64,000 nucleotides of DNA from UBA5195 sp034432755 (GCA_034432755.1 DAOUBQ010000039.1:17022-81021); one strand, 5' to 3'. Shown: positions 17,279 to 26,475, counted from the first letter of the stretch. The notes: generated by a model from the letters alone, not told the origin. Translations and numbers: made by a program.

Positions 17279-18034
17279 TTATTCTGCTTCCAGCGCTGCC
17301 AGGGCTTCGTCTGAAATCTTCAGGTTGTGGTAAACGTTTTGCACGTCGTCCAGGTCTTCAATGGCTTCAACGAATTTAAGCACTTGCAAAGTCTCTTCCA
17401 CGCCCAGTTCCAGGTCTTGCTTGGCAATCAGGCGCAGACCGGCTTCTTCAGGGCTGACTTTGGCAGCGTGCAAAGCGTCGGAAATGGTCTTGAAGGCTTC
17501 GACCGGCCCAATGATTTCGACGTTTTCGCCGTCTTCCTGCACGTCATCAGCCCCGGCTTCAATGGCGAGCTCAAAGGCTTTATCGTAGGATAACTGGCTG
17601 GCCGGGAAGGTGAAGTACGATTTGCGCTCAAACTGCCAGCTAACCGCGCCTGGCTCGGCCATATTGCCACCGTTTTTGTTGAAGGCATGACGCATGTCGG
17701 CGACGGTGCGGTTGCGGTTGTCGGTTACGCATTCGACCATCAGGGCCGAGCCGTGCGGGCCATACCCTTCCATGGTCAATTCTTCCAGCGCGCCGCCTTC
17801 TTTGTCTTCGCCCGTTCCGCGCCGAATGGCACGTTCGATGTTGTCTTTGGGCATGTTTTGGGCGCGGGCTTTTTCAACTGCCAGTTGCAAGCGCACATTC
17901 GAACCAATATCGCCGCCGCCCAGGCGCGCGGCCATCACAATTTCACGCGCCAGGCGGGTGAAAATTGCGCCCCGCTTGGCATCTGCCGCACCTTTCTTGC
18001 GGCGAATGGTAGCCCAATGGCTATGACCAGACAT
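17279..18034 (-). CDS. YebC/PmpR family transcriptional regulator or translation factor
   Basis: The 251-residue product begins MSGHSHWATIRRKKGAADAKRG, the family hallmark, and continues with GGGDIGSNVRLQLAVEKARAQNMP and NIERAIRRGTG. YebC proteins are cytoplasmic. They have been described as DNA-binding regulators and, more recently, as factors relieving ribosome stalling. The start at 18034 is chosen over the 11-codon longer frame because AAGGAGAACGG lies just upstream and matches the conserved N-terminus. It is the first gene before ruvC. Confidence 0.95.
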   Translation of the reverse strand: MSGHSHWATIRRKKGAADAKRGAIFTRLAREIVMAARLGGGDIGSNVRLQLAVEKARAQNMPKDNIERAIRRGTGEDKEGGALEELTMEGYGPHGSALMVECVTDNRNRTVADMRHAFNKNGGNMAEPGAVSWQFERKSYFTFPASQLSYDKAFELAIEAGADDVQEDGENVEIIGPVEAFKTISDALHAAKVSPEEAGLRLIAKQDLELGVEETLQVLKFVEAIEDLDDVQNVYHNLKISDEALAALEAE

Positions 18035-18112
18035 AAAACCGTTCTCCTTCTTGTAACGAACCCACAAAGGGGGATTTTTAGTGCTTCAATGTGAAAATTA
18101 TATCATACGGCC

Positions 18113-18949
18113 TTATGCGAAGAAGCCGACGCCGAGGGCTTTTGGCCCGGCATGAACGACGATAGCGGGGGGTAGGATGTAAATGGGGATGCCCCTGAGT
18201 CCCGTCCGGGCGGAGAGTTCAGCGCGCAAGGCTTCGGCTTCGTCCTCTGCGTCAATGTGGATAACGCACAGGTGAGAATCCGTCCGCTCATCCACCTGCT
18301 CGGCGACAATCTCAATGAGCCGCCCCACTGCACGCTTTTTAGTGCGTTCCTGGTCGAAGGGTGCCACCTGTCCATCTTTGATTTGCAAAATCGGCTTGAC
18401 CTGGAGCAATTCGCCAATCAGGGCTTTGGCCGCGCCAATGCGCCCGCCGCGCTTGAGATATTCGAGCGTGTCGAGCACGAAATAGATATGCCCGCGCGGA
18501 GCCAGTTCATTGATTCGGGCCTCTATTTCCTCGGCAGTCTGGCCCGCTTTCCGCATGTCATCGGCGATGAGGGTCAGCGTCCCCTGGTTGCAGGCCAGCG
18601 TTTGGGTATCGAGGATGCGAATGTCGGCAGCAGGGAAATCGGTTCTGGCGGTTTCAGCAGAGCGCACCGTGCCGCTCACTTTGGCCGAGGGTGCAATCAC
18701 CAGCACGGTATCGCCGTTTTTGGTCGCTTGTTCAAATAGGGAAGTGTAAAAATGCGGCGCGGGGGCCGCCGTCTTGGGATTGACCTTCGATGCCTTCAGT
18801 TTTTGCAGGAAGGTGGCGGTGTCGATTTCACTATCGTCGCGGTACGAGGTCTCTCCGAAAATCACAATCTGGGGGATGACCGGGATGCCGCGCGCGCGCA
18901 TGGTTTCGAGCGGGAATCCGGTCAGGGTGTCGGTTACAATGCGAATCAT
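18113..18949 (-). CDS. DegV family fatty-acid-binding protein
   Basis: The 278-residue product has the DegV features MIRIVTDTLTGFP, the VSGTVRSAETA loop, and LDTLEYLKRGGRIG. DegV (FakB-type) proteins bind fatty acids and, in some Firmicutes, present them to the FakA kinase. No kinase gene is seen here, so the partner is unknown. Its ATG overlaps the stop of the HD hydrolase gene (ATGA), implying coupled translation. Confidence 0.92.
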   Translation of the reverse strand: MIRIVTDTLTGFPLETMRARGIPVIPQIVIFGETSYRDDSEIDTATFLQKLKASKVNPKTAAPAPHFYTSLFEQATKNGDTVLVIAPSAKVSGTVRSAETARTDFPAADIRILDTQTLACNQGTLTLIADDMRKAGQTAEEIEARINELAPRGHIYFVLDTLEYLKRGGRIGAAKALIGELLQVKPILQIKDGQVAPFDQERTKKRAVGRLIEIVAEQVDERTDSHLCVIHIDAEDEAEALRAELSARTGLRGIPIYILPPAIVVHAGPKALGVGFFA

Positions 18950-19518
18950 GGCGTGTCCTTGTAAAGATTTAAGAGTTTTTTCCCCTCAATCAACAACTGG
19001 TCATAGCGTTGTTCCAGGGCCGGGTTTGCGCCGCGCAGCCCGGCCACGACCTGCGCCGTCCACAAGAGATATTGTTGTTTGCGCGCCAGCGACCAGCGGC
19101 GCGGCGGGGAATAGAGCAGGTCGTGAACATTGCTGATTTTATCGGCCAGTTTAATCAGCTTGGCTTTGAACGAAATATGCGGCGCATGTTCGATTTGCAG
19201 TCGTTTGCGGCGCATTTTGGGCAGGGATTTATCGTCGGTCACTTCCAGCACCAGGCCCAACACTTCCTCGCCAAACGCCTGCCGAATCTCATCGGGGGTG
19301 GTGTTGGTATCTTCGATAGTATCGTGCAGGAGGGCCGCCGCAAGGGTGGCTTCATCGCGTACGCCGCCCACCTCCCACAACAGACGTGCCACCTCGAGCG
19401 GATGATTGATATAGGGTGATTGCGCCTGGTCACGGCGGCGCTGGTCACGGTGCTTGAATGCGGAAAAGTGGATGACGTTCAGCAAATGACCGGTGAGTTC
19501 ATCGAAGAGCTTGTCCAT
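18946..19518 (-). CDS. HD-domain hydrolase (MESH1/SpoT hydrolase-like)
   Basis: The 190-residue product consists only of an HD domain: H of YINHPLEVARLL, HD of LLHDTIEDTNT, and D of KLADKISNVHDL. This matches the hydrolase half of RelA/SpoT and stand-alone MESH1-like enzymes, which remove the 3'-pyrophosphate from (p)ppGpp. No synthetase domain is present. A role as a small alarmone hydrolase is likely but not certain. The gene is translationally coupled to the DegV gene. Confidence 0.87.
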   Translation of the reverse strand: MDKLFDELTGHLLNVIHFSAFKHRDQRRRDQAQSPYINHPLEVARLLWEVGGVRDEATLAAALLHDTIEDTNTTPDEIRQAFGEEVLGLVLEVTDDKSLPKMRRKRLQIEHAPHISFKAKLIKLADKISNVHDLLYSPPRRWSLARKQQYLLWTAQVVAGLRGANPALEQRYDQLLIEGKKLLNLYKDTP

Positions 19519-19564
19519 GTTGACCTTGAAAATTATGCTGTTGGATTTGTTCTAACACAAAAGT

Positions 19565-19841
19565 TTAGCGGGCCAGCCACTGATGGGTGGAGCGTGGGCC
19601 AGCGCGCAATAAAGCCTGGTTAACTCGCAATGCCTCGCTCATCTCAACCCAGGTCGGTTTGAAACCGAGGTCTTTTTCGTAGTCATCGAGACGTTGTTCT
19701 GAAAATGTTGGTCCTACCTGGCACCAATAGTAATAGGAAGTCATCCTGAATACGCAGAGTGTTTTTATAAATGTGGAAGGGTAAGTTCAGAAAAGCCTGA
19801 ACCTGTTTTTTGTCGGCAGGGTTGACCTGAATGATTTCCAT
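19565..19841 (-). pseudogene. Gene remnant: acetyltransferase-like N-terminus fused to an unrecognised C-terminus
   Basis: A good start (ATG at 19841) encodes MEIIQVNPADKKQVQAFL and FHIYKNT, like the first 30 residues of a large GNAT-family protein. The frame then degenerates. A separate frame further along reads RLDDYEKDLGFKPTWVEMSE through LLRAGPRSTHQWLAR to a TAA at 19565-19567, with no start of its own. The two pieces look like the ends of one or two genes joined by deletion. The C-terminal piece is not recognised. The 300-base gap otherwise holds nothing obvious. Confidence 0.4.
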
Positions 19842-19866
19842 AAGACGGGGCAAACTGTATTTTGCG

Positions 19867-21153
19867 CTATTGCATTGACTCGGCGCGAGATTGCATTTGG
19901 GAGCGCAGGCTGCGCGCATCATGGTCAATGGTAAAAAACGCGCCAAAGTACAAGAGAAAACACACGCCCCAGGCAAGGGTGCTTATCCACAAGATGGCGG
20001 TTTTCAAGTCGTAGGCGGTGGCGATGAGACCAGCCAGCAGCGGGGCGCTGGCCGCGCCGAAGTTTTCGATGAAGTATTCAACCGCCTGGGCCGTGGAGCG
20101 CACTTCGGGAACCGTGACATCGTGGACAATGGCAACCGTGTTGGGAGCGGCAAAGGGCATGAAGAGCGCAGTCAACGTCATGAGCAGGAAAAATTGACCT
20201 CGTTCAGCAATCGGCGTTTGAATAGCGAGGACCAAGAACACCGCGCCAAATAGAACCCCTGCGCTGGAAACGAGCAGGCGTCCTTTATACGTACGCCGAA
20301 AGGCCCAATCGCCCAGCCAGCCGCCCAAAAATGTGCCAAATGCCAGTACGAGAACAACCGGGGCCATCGTCATTAACACAGCGTCGTTTTCGTAGCCGCG
20401 TTCGCGCATCAGGTAGCCGAAGAAGAAGTAGGTGATAACATTCCACGGGAAGACGCCCGCAAACCCTTGCAGGAAGATGAACCACAAGGTCTTTTTCTTG
20501 AAGATGTCGCGCGCTTCCTGCCAGTTGAAGCGAAATTGATTCATTTCGCTCATGTCCTCAAACTCTGGCTCGGCCTTGCCGCGTGGCATATCCTTAACGC
20601 CAAAGTATATCAGCACGGCAATCACCAGACCGAGCGTGGCGGTGATGTAAAACACGCTGCGCCAACCGCCAATCAGCGGGGCAACCATGAGCGCCAAAAT
20701 CATGCCAAGCAGGTAGCCAATCGGCTGGGCCAGTTGCAGCAATCCATAAACTTTGCCGCGCAGGTTGGGGCCAAAATAATCGGCTACCAGCGAATACAGT
20801 CCAGGATACGATGAATCGTCAATGCCGGTCGAGGCGCGGGTGACGAGGAACTGCGGGTAGGCGCGCGCAATGGCGCTCAGCCAGGTGGTTGCGCCCCACA
20901 CGAACGAGGCCAGCGCCAGCAATTTGGCGCGCGCGTAGCGGTCATACAGGTAGCCCCAAACAGGATACAACAAGGTGCTGACCACCAGCGCGCCCGTGTT
21001 GATAAGCCCCCATTGCAGGTCGGTGATTCCGAACTCTTTCATCACCGGTTCTTGCATCGAGCCAATCATCAGGCGGTCGGTCTGGTGCAGGAGCATGAAA
21101 AAGAAAAACACAGCCACGACGAACCAGCGATAACGCGAAATGTTTTTTCTCAT
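19867..21153 (-). CDS. Major facilitator superfamily transporter
   Basis: The 428-residue product has 12 predicted transmembrane helices in two halves. The MFS motif GYLYDRYARAKLLA lies between helices 2 and 3 and is echoed by GGWLGDWAFRRTYKGR in the second half. The N-terminus (RWFVVAVFFFFMLLHQTDRLMIG) resembles sugar-phosphate/hexuronate-type permeases. The substrate cannot be inferred from the sequence or the neighbours. A 10-base-arm hairpin lies just upstream of the start. Confidence 0.88.
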   Translation of the reverse strand: MRKNISRYRWFVVAVFFFFMLLHQTDRLMIGSMQEPVMKEFGITDLQWGLINTGALVVSTLLYPVWGYLYDRYARAKLLALASFVWGATTWLSAIARAYPQFLVTRASTGIDDSSYPGLYSLVADYFGPNLRGKVYGLLQLAQPIGYLLGMILALMVAPLIGGWRSVFYITATLGLVIAVLIYFGVKDMPRGKAEPEFEDMSEMNQFRFNWQEARDIFKKKTLWFIFLQGFAGVFPWNVITYFFFGYLMRERGYENDAVLMTMAPVVLVLAFGTFLGGWLGDWAFRRTYKGRLLVSSAGVLFGAVFLVLAIQTPIAERGQFFLLMTLTALFMPFAAPNTVAIVHDVTVPEVRSTAQAVEYFIENFGAASAPLLAGLIATAYDLKTAILWISTLAWGVCFLLYFGAFFTIDHDARSLRSQMQSRAESMQ

Positions 21154-21180
21154 GAATGGCCTCGTAACAAATTAACGCAT

Positions 21181-21229
21181 CTCCCGCAGGCTGCTGGCGC
21201 ACTCATGGCCTTGCACAATCCTGCGGGAG
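21181..21229. repeat. Inverted repeat 5' of the MFS gene
   Basis: CTCCCGCAGG and CCTGCGGGAG (21181-21190 and 21220-21229) form a 10-bp stem around 29 bases, 27 bases upstream of the MFS start. It could end the exporter transcript or form a leader hairpin. Confidence 0.5.
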
Positions 21230-21302
21230 GGTGTATCCATGCAAAAAGTTTACATCAAAACCGGCGGCAATTCCAGTGACAGGTGTCAGGAAATCGGGCG
21301 CG

Positions 21303-23273
21303 TTATGCCTTAAAAAACTGGGTTTCGTACAATTCGGAGTAGATGCCGCCAATCCGCAACAGTTCGTCGTGCGTGCCATATTCCTCGATGCGGCCCCGGT
21401 CGAGGACCAGAATCAGGTCGGCGGAGAGAATGGTTGAGAGGCGGTGCGCAATCACAATGCTGGTGCGTCCGGCCATGACGCGCTTGAGGGCATCCTGGAT
21501 GAGCGATTCGGACTCACTATCGAGGTGGCTGGTGGCTTCATCCAACACCAAAATCTTGGGATTTTTCAGGATAACCCGCGCCAGGGCAATCCGCTGTTTC
21601 TCGCCGCCGCTCAGCCGGTAGCCACGCTCGCCGACGATGGTCTCGTACCCTTCGGGCAGTCCCATGATGAACTCATGGATATTGGCCGCGCGCGCTGCCG
21701 CTTCGATGTCCTCCGGCGCGGCATCTGGCCGGGAGTAGGTCAGGTTGGTGCGGATGGTATCGTGAAATAAGTAGGTCTCCTGTGTCACCATGCCAACCTG
21801 GGCCGCCAGGAAGTCGAGGCTATACTCGCGCAGGTCGTGGCCGTCGAGACGGATGCAGCCGCTGGTTGGGTCGTACAGGCGCGGGATGAGGTAGGTAAGG
21901 GTGGTTTTGCCAGCCCCGGAGCGGCCAACCAGGGCCACCAACTGCCCTGGCGCGGCGTGGAAGGAGATGTTCGACAGGGCGACTTCGCGCGCCTGGCTGC
22001 GGGGTAGAAACAAATCGTCATCGTCGTCCTCCCAACCTTTCGCGGCTGGGGTCTTTTTCCCGTTTCCCGGCTTTTCGTTCTCCCCTGAACCCTGGCCGCT
22101 AAAGACCGCTTTGACATTGTCCATGCTCCCATAGCGTTTGACCTCGCTGAGGAGTTTGGATTCGTCCAGGTCATAGCGGAAACTGACGTTCTCGAAGGCC
22201 AGGTCACCCATCATCTCTCCAGGCTGGTAAGGCGTGGGCGTTTCGACGATGTCTTGCGGCAAGTCTATCACCTCGAAGACGCGCTCGAAACTGACCATGC
22301 TGGTACTGAACTCGACCGGCGCGCCTGCCAATCCTTGCAGCGCCCCGTAAAGTTGACCGAGATACGCGCCAAAAGCCACAATCGTACCAACCGTAAAGAC
22401 ATCCGTAATTACATAGTAACCGCCCAGCCCGTAAACCAGCGCCGTGCCGACCGCGCTGACCAGTCCCATGATGGCGAAAAAAGCCGAGCCGGTCACGGCG
22501 CGCTCGATGCCCATCTCGCGCACGTTGGCCGCGCGCTGCCTGAAGCGTTGTTCTTCCTCGCTGGCGCGCCCAAACAATTTAACCAGCAACGCCCCGCCGA
22601 TATTGAGAGTCTCGTTCATGTGGGCGTTCATTTGAGCGTTGACCTCCATTGCCCGCCGGGCAATCTCGCGCAGGCGTTCGCCCAATTTGCGGGCAGCCAG
22701 GAGGAAGAGCGGCAGAATGACCACGCTGACGAGCGTCAACTGCCACTGGAGGGTGAGCATCACCGCCAGCAGCGCCGCCGCCTGGATGAGATTCGTCACA
22801 ATCCCGACGATGGTGTTGCTAATGGCATTTTGCGCTCCAACCACATCGTTGTTCAGGCGGCTCATCAATTCGCCGACTTTGGTATTGGTGAAAAAACGCA
22901 GGCTCATGCGCTGCAAACGAGAAAAAAGCGCCACGCGCAGGTCGTAGATAACGCCCTCGCCCACGCTGGCGTTCAAGCGCCGTTGGAAAACGCCAATTGC
23001 GCCCCCTAGAATCGGCACGAATAACAGTGCCAGCGCCAGCATAGTCAACTGGCTCAGGTCTTTGGCGGGCAGTACCGTGTCTATGAGATGTCGAAAAATG
23101 AGCGGCGAAACCAGCCCCAGGCCAGTACTCAACAGAATCATACCCAGCATCCCGGCGATATGGCCCCAGTAGGGGCGGGCGTAGGCCAGGACGCGCAGGA
23201 GCAGCTCTTTCGTTACTTTTTGGGGCTTTTCATCCCCCGAACGGACATAGGCAAACCAACCACCAGCGTGCAT
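21303..23273 (-). CDS. ABC exporter (fused membrane and ATPase domains) with acidic insert
   Basis: The 656-residue product is a half-transporter: six transmembrane helices (about 35-320), then an ATPase domain with Walker A GRSGAGKTT, signature LSGGEKQR, Walker B ILVLDEATSHLD and an H-loop. It resembles multidrug/lipid exporters and would act as a dimer. Odd: roughly 60 extra residues sit between FENVSFRYD and the ALSNISF strand, including a Gly/Lys-rich run and EDDDDD, where relatives have about 10. The start at 23273 is chosen because GGAGAAAAAC precedes the ATG. A longer frame runs upstream through the dinB terminator. The substrate is unknown. Confidence 0.9.
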   Translation of the reverse strand: MHAGGWFAYVRSGDEKPQKVTKELLLRVLAYARPYWGHIAGMLGMILLSTGLGLVSPLIFRHLIDTVLPAKDLSQLTMLALALLFVPILGGAIGVFQRRLNASVGEGVIYDLRVALFSRLQRMSLRFFTNTKVGELMSRLNNDVVGAQNAISNTIVGIVTNLIQAAALLAVMLTLQWQLTLVSVVILPLFLLAARKLGERLREIARRAMEVNAQMNAHMNETLNIGGALLVKLFGRASEEEQRFRQRAANVREMGIERAVTGSAFFAIMGLVSAVGTALVYGLGGYYVITDVFTVGTIVAFGAYLGQLYGALQGLAGAPVEFSTSMVSFERVFEVIDLPQDIVETPTPYQPGEMMGDLAFENVSFRYDLDESKLLSEVKRYGSMDNVKAVFSGQGSGENEKPGNGKKTPAAKGWEDDDDDLFLPRSQAREVALSNISFHAAPGQLVALVGRSGAGKTTLTYLIPRLYDPTSGCIRLDGHDLREYSLDFLAAQVGMVTQETYLFHDTIRTNLTYSRPDAAPEDIEAAARAANIHEFIMGLPEGYETIVGERGYRLSGGEKQRIALARVILKNPKILVLDEATSHLDSESESLIQDALKRVMAGRTSIVIAHRLSTILSADLILVLDRGRIEEYGTHDELLRIGGIYSELYETQFFKA

Positions 23274-23363
23274 GTTTTTCTCCAAGCGTGGATTTCGTGC
23301 TGTCAATTTTGCCCCCATCCAACCGCTTTGACAACTGGAGAAATGGGCAGGCGCATGAACATC

Positions 23364-23393
23364 AAACGGGCTGCCCGGTGAGACAGCCCGTTT
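23364..23393 (-). terminator. Terminator after the dinB-family gene
   Basis: AAACGGGCTG and CAGCCCGTTT form a 10-bp stem (23364-23373 and 23384-23393). On the minus strand it follows the DinB stop and reads into a short T-stretch. Confidence 0.6.
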
Positions 23394-23409
23394 TCTCAAC
23401 ACAATCAAA

Positions 23410-23970
23410 TCATTGGCCTTGTTCCGTGCGCGAGAGCCGCCGCATGGCGATAATCTGGCGCAGGTGGTCTATCTCGTGACCAAGCAGGAGCAAAATCCAA
23501 GTCTGGTAACTGCAAACCCCGAACAATTCGTTGGTTTCAGTTTTATGCGGGTCGTAAGTGTGGCGGGTGTTCTCTATCGCACTATGGATTTGTTCGGTAG
23601 CGGTGGCCAGGCGGCGGCGCAACTCGTGGGCGGGAATGCCTGGCTTCGCGCCTTCGCCCATCCCGCGCGCGGCTTCCACCACGTGCGGAAGGTCGCTGGT
23701 GGCAATATCAAGCAGTTTGTTGTGATAGAACCCCTGGGAGTAAATCAGGTGGGTGATGGATTCGCTCATTGACCAGAACGGATGAACCGGCGAGGCAAAA
23801 GCAGCCTGCTCGTCGGTCAGGCCTGCAATCGTCTCGGTGACACGCTCACGGGTGGCGTAGAACGTCTCGATGAGTTCATCCAACGCGAAGCGGGTCGAGG
23901 CTTCGAGCCAGGTGATTTTGCGGGTCAAGCCATCTAACAAAACCGGGGTGAGAATGTCAGAATTAATCAT
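23410..23970 (-). CDS. DinB/YfiT-like four-helix metalloprotein
   Basis: The 186-residue product has the DinB layout of a four-helix bundle with metal-binding histidines, here SITHLIYSQ and the terminal HEIDHLRQI. Family members bind a divalent metal. Many act as thiol-dependent S-transferases, such as mycothiol or bacillithiol enzymes, but the substrate is unknown here. It has its own downstream hairpin and is not tightly linked to its neighbours. Confidence 0.78.
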   Translation of the reverse strand: MINSDILTPVLLDGLTRKITWLEASTRFALDELIETFYATRERVTETIAGLTDEQAAFASPVHPFWSMSESITHLIYSQGFYHNKLLDIATSDLPHVVEAARGMGEGAKPGIPAHELRRRLATATEQIHSAIENTRHTYDPHKTETNELFGVCSYQTWILLLLGHEIDHLRQIIAMRRLSRTEQGQ

Positions 23971-24014
23971 TGCGTAGCCACCTTCGGGCCAATTTTAAGT
24001 TTGTCCAAATTCGG

Positions 24015-24830
24015 TTAAGCCAAACCATCGAGGAAGGCCATTTCCTCCTCGCTAAGGGCCAAATTGGCGGCGGCCAGGTTTTCGGCCTGGTGCTGCGGGT
24101 TGAACGAGGTTGGGATGGCGATGACGCGCGGCTGCCGCACCAGCCAGGCCAGCCCCACCTGGAAGGGCGTCATGCGCCGTTGACGGGCAAAGTCGGCCAG
24201 TTTTTTGCCCTTGAAGAAGCGGCTCTTAACCGGCGAATAGGCCGTCAGCAGGATGTCGTTGGCCTGGCAATAGGCCAGTACGCCGTTTTTGACATACGAA
24301 CGGTCGGGGATGCTGTAGGGAACCTGATTGGTCAGGAGCGGCGTTTCAGAGAGTGTCTTTGCCTCCTTGAGCAGTTTCAGGTTGAAATTGCTGACGCCCA
24401 GGTGTTTGACCCTGCCCTCGCGCACAAGCCGGTTCAAAGCGCGGAAGGTCTCTGGCAAGTTCATATTCCGTTCCGGCCAGTGAATCAGGTACAGGTCGAG
24501 ATATTCCACCCCCAGGCGGCGCAGGCTGTTCTCGCAGGAGCGCAGCACATCGTCATAGTTCAAGTGGTTGGGACTGACTTTGGATGTGATGAAGGCGCTC
24601 TCCCGCGTAATTCCGGCCTCGCGGATGGAGCGTCCGAGCAGTTCCTCGGAATGCCCGGCGGCGTAATACTCGGCGGTGTCGAAGTGGGTATAACCCAACG
24701 TGAGCGCAGAGCGCAGGGCGGCCAGCGAGCGTTCATCCTGTGATGGGTCGGCGGTTGCCTCGCCGCCGATACCCCAGCAGCCAAAGCCGATTTTAGGAAC
24801 TTCGATACCGTGTACGGTCTCAAACTTCAT
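24015..24830 (-). CDS. Aldo/keto reductase
   Basis: The 271-residue product has the TIM-barrel family motifs: catalytic Asp and Tyr in YTHFDTAEYY, Lys in ITSKVSPNH, His in DLYLIHWPE, the NADPH-binding strand KHLGVSNFN, and the C-terminal IAIPTSFNPQH. It resembles 2,5-diketo-gluconate reductase-like enzymes that reduce aldehydes and ketones with NADPH. It shares a direction and a 17-base gap with clpS. The decayed fragment at 594-850 belongs to a different subfamily of the same superfamily. Confidence 0.92.
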   Translation of the reverse strand: MKFETVHGIEVPKIGFGCWGIGGEATADPSQDERSLAALRSALTLGYTHFDTAEYYAAGHSEELLGRSIREAGITRESAFITSKVSPNHLNYDDVLRSCENSLRRLGVEYLDLYLIHWPERNMNLPETFRALNRLVREGRVKHLGVSNFNLKLLKEAKTLSETPLLTNQVPYSIPDRSYVKNGVLAYCQANDILLTAYSPVKSRFFKGKKLADFARQRRMTPFQVGLAWLVRQPRVIAIPTSFNPQHQAENLAAANLALSEEEMAFLDGLA

Positions 24831-24847
24831 GGATACCTCGTCGGGGG

Positions 24848-25156
24848 TTATTCCGGCTCGATGGAGAATTGCAGTGGGTAGCCCTCCAGCCCGGCGGCAA
24901 AGTGTGCCTTGTTCACCCGCGCCTGCGCCTCGCTCTTGGGCAGGGTTTGCACGTAAGCGTTCCCCTTGTAATGGGCAGTCAGCATGATGGTGACGGCGTC
25001 TGGCCCGGTGATGAAGAAAATCCGTTCCAAGATGTATACCACAAAATCCATCGGCGTCACATCGTCATTGTGGATGATGACGCGGTAGAGCGGCTCCAAC
25101 TCGGTTTCGGGCAGTTCAACAACGCGCGGCAGGGGGCGTGATTGCGTTTTAGGCAT
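24848..25156 (-). CDS. clpS: ATP-dependent Clp protease adaptor ClpS
   Basis: The 102-residue product contains the ClpS core: YRVIIHNDDVTPMDFVVYIL and a second half with the motifs HYKGNAYV and SEAQARV. ClpS binds the N-domain of ClpA/ClpC and delivers N-degron substrates. The start at 25156 (MPKTQSRPLP) is chosen as the usual short disordered N-terminus; the frame runs 22 codons further 5' without an RBS. No clp ATPase gene lies nearby. Confidence 0.9.
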   Translation of the reverse strand: MPKTQSRPLPRVVELPETELEPLYRVIIHNDDVTPMDFVVYILERIFFITGPDAVTIMLTAHYKGNAYVQTLPKSEAQARVNKAHFAAGLEGYPLQFSIEPE

Positions 25157-25270
25157 GTAAAAATGATAACACGAGTCGGGTGCGATTTTGTTTACAATTC
25201 GTTGCTTGATTGCACGCTCCAAATGTTATAAGATAAAACCTGTATCTTTCTCGATATTAAGGAGCAGCCC

Positions 25271-26458
25271 ATGTCCGAAACGACCGTACCCGCCGAAGAA
25301 AAGCCTCCCAGTCGCCTGAAACCTGAAAAACCCTGGCTGGTGGCCGTCCTCGCCAACATCAAAGACGAAAACATCCCACTTCCGCCAGATGTGGCCGCCG
25401 ACGCCCTGGCCGATTACGACCACATCGAAACCATTGATTGCATCCGCGCCGCCATTGAAACAGACGGTCACAAAACGGTCTTCATCCAGGCCGACCGTGA
25501 ACTGCCTTATGCATTGAAAGAAATCAAACCCGATATTTGCTTTAATATTGCCGAGGGATTGGGCGGCGACGCCCGCGAGGCACAAGTGCCGGCCCTGTTG
25601 GAGATGCTGCGCATCCCCTACACCCATTCGCGCGTGATGGCGAATGCCATTTCGCTCGATAAAACCCTTACCAAGCGCATCTGGCGTGACCGCCGCCTGC
25701 CGGTGGCGCCTTTTCAGGAATTTATTGTTGGCGATGAGCCGCTGCGCGCCGAACTGCGCTTCCCGCTGTTCGTCAAACCGGCTCGCGAAGGCACTGGCAT
25801 GGGCGTTGATGCCAAAGCCGTGGTCCACTCTGTCGCTGAGCTGCGCGAGCGTGTGAATTATATTATCCACACCTATCGCCAGCCGGCCCTGGTCGAGAGT
25901 TTCCTCTCTGGGCGCGAGTTCACCTGCGGCCTGATTGGGCGCTGGGATGCCAAGAAATATTCTCGCCACCCTGAATGGTACGATGAAAAACACGGCTACC
26001 ATGTCTTCCCGGTGCTCGAGTTGGATAGCAGCCGCTCGGTCACGCCGGGCGTTTATAGCCAGGCTTCCAAATCGAAATCAATCGGCGAGGAAGGCGCACC
26101 CGGCTACATCTGCCCGGCAGAGATTTCTCCCGAATTGACCAAAAAATTACAGAGCCTGGTTGTGAAAGCCCACATGGCGCTCAAAGCCATTGACGTTTCA
26201 CGCACCGACATTCGCCTGAATGCCGAGGGTGAGCCGATGCTGATTGAAATTAACACCCTGCCTGGTCTCACCCCAGGGTATAGCGACCTGTGCCTGGAAG
26301 CCGCTGCAGAAGGCATCGCCTACGAAGACCTGATTCTCGACATCCTCTACCTGGGCGCCAGCCGCTGGGGCATGGTTGAAGAGCGAGAAACACCGCCCCA
26401 ACGACTCAAACGGACGGGCAGCCTGAAAAATAACCTACGCCGCCAAAGCATGGTATAA
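25271..26458 (+). CDS. D-alanine--D-alanine ligase-like ATP-grasp enzyme
   Basis: The 395-residue product has a D-Ala-D-Ala ligase-like N-terminal lobe (PDICFNIAEGLGGDAREAQVPALLEMLRIPYTHS). The ATP-grasp lobes follow: LFVKPAREGTGMGV, VESFLSGREFTCGLIG, and the metal-binding DIRLNAEGEPMLIEINTLPGLTP. It would ligate a carboxylate to an amine using ATP. It may be the cell-wall ligase or a paralogue acting on another dipeptide, since no mur genes are nearby. AAGGAG lies 5' of the ATG. The last codons overlap the -10 element of the tRNA-Ser gene. Confidence 0.85.
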   Translation: MSETTVPAEEKPPSRLKPEKPWLVAVLANIKDENIPLPPDVAADALADYDHIETIDCIRAAIETDGHKTVFIQADRELPYALKEIKPDICFNIAEGLGGDAREAQVPALLEMLRIPYTHSRVMANAISLDKTLTKRIWRDRRLPVAPFQEFIVGDEPLRAELRFPLFVKPAREGTGMGVDAKAVVHSVAELRERVNYIIHTYRQPALVESFLSGREFTCGLIGRWDAKKYSRHPEWYDEKHGYHVFPVLELDSSRSVTPGVYSQASKSKSIGEEGAPGYICPAEISPELTKKLQSLVVKAHMALKAIDVSRTDIRLNAEGEPMLIEINTLPGLTPGYSDLCLEAAAEGIAYEDLILDILYLGASRWGMVEERETPPQRLKRTGSLKNNLRRQSMV

Positions 26459-26459
26459 T
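26451..26459 (+). promoter_or_regulatory. Extended -10 promoter of tRNA-Ser
   Basis: TGGTATAAT overlaps the stop region of the preceding gene. Transcription would start about 10 bases before the tRNA. No good -35 is seen. The identical TGGTATAAT occurs upstream of argS. Confidence 0.55.
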
Positions 26460-26475
26460 AGCGCCCGCTCGAAGT

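Noticed and set aside
21181..21229. T-box or other riboswitch before the MFS gene
   Set aside because: Only a simple inverted repeat is seen; no T-box sequence, anticodon-like stem or known aptamer core was recognised.
22254..23009. A 251-codon plus-strand frame over the ABC exporter
   Set aside because: Charged, motif-free antisense frame; the sense strand encodes the transmembrane domain.
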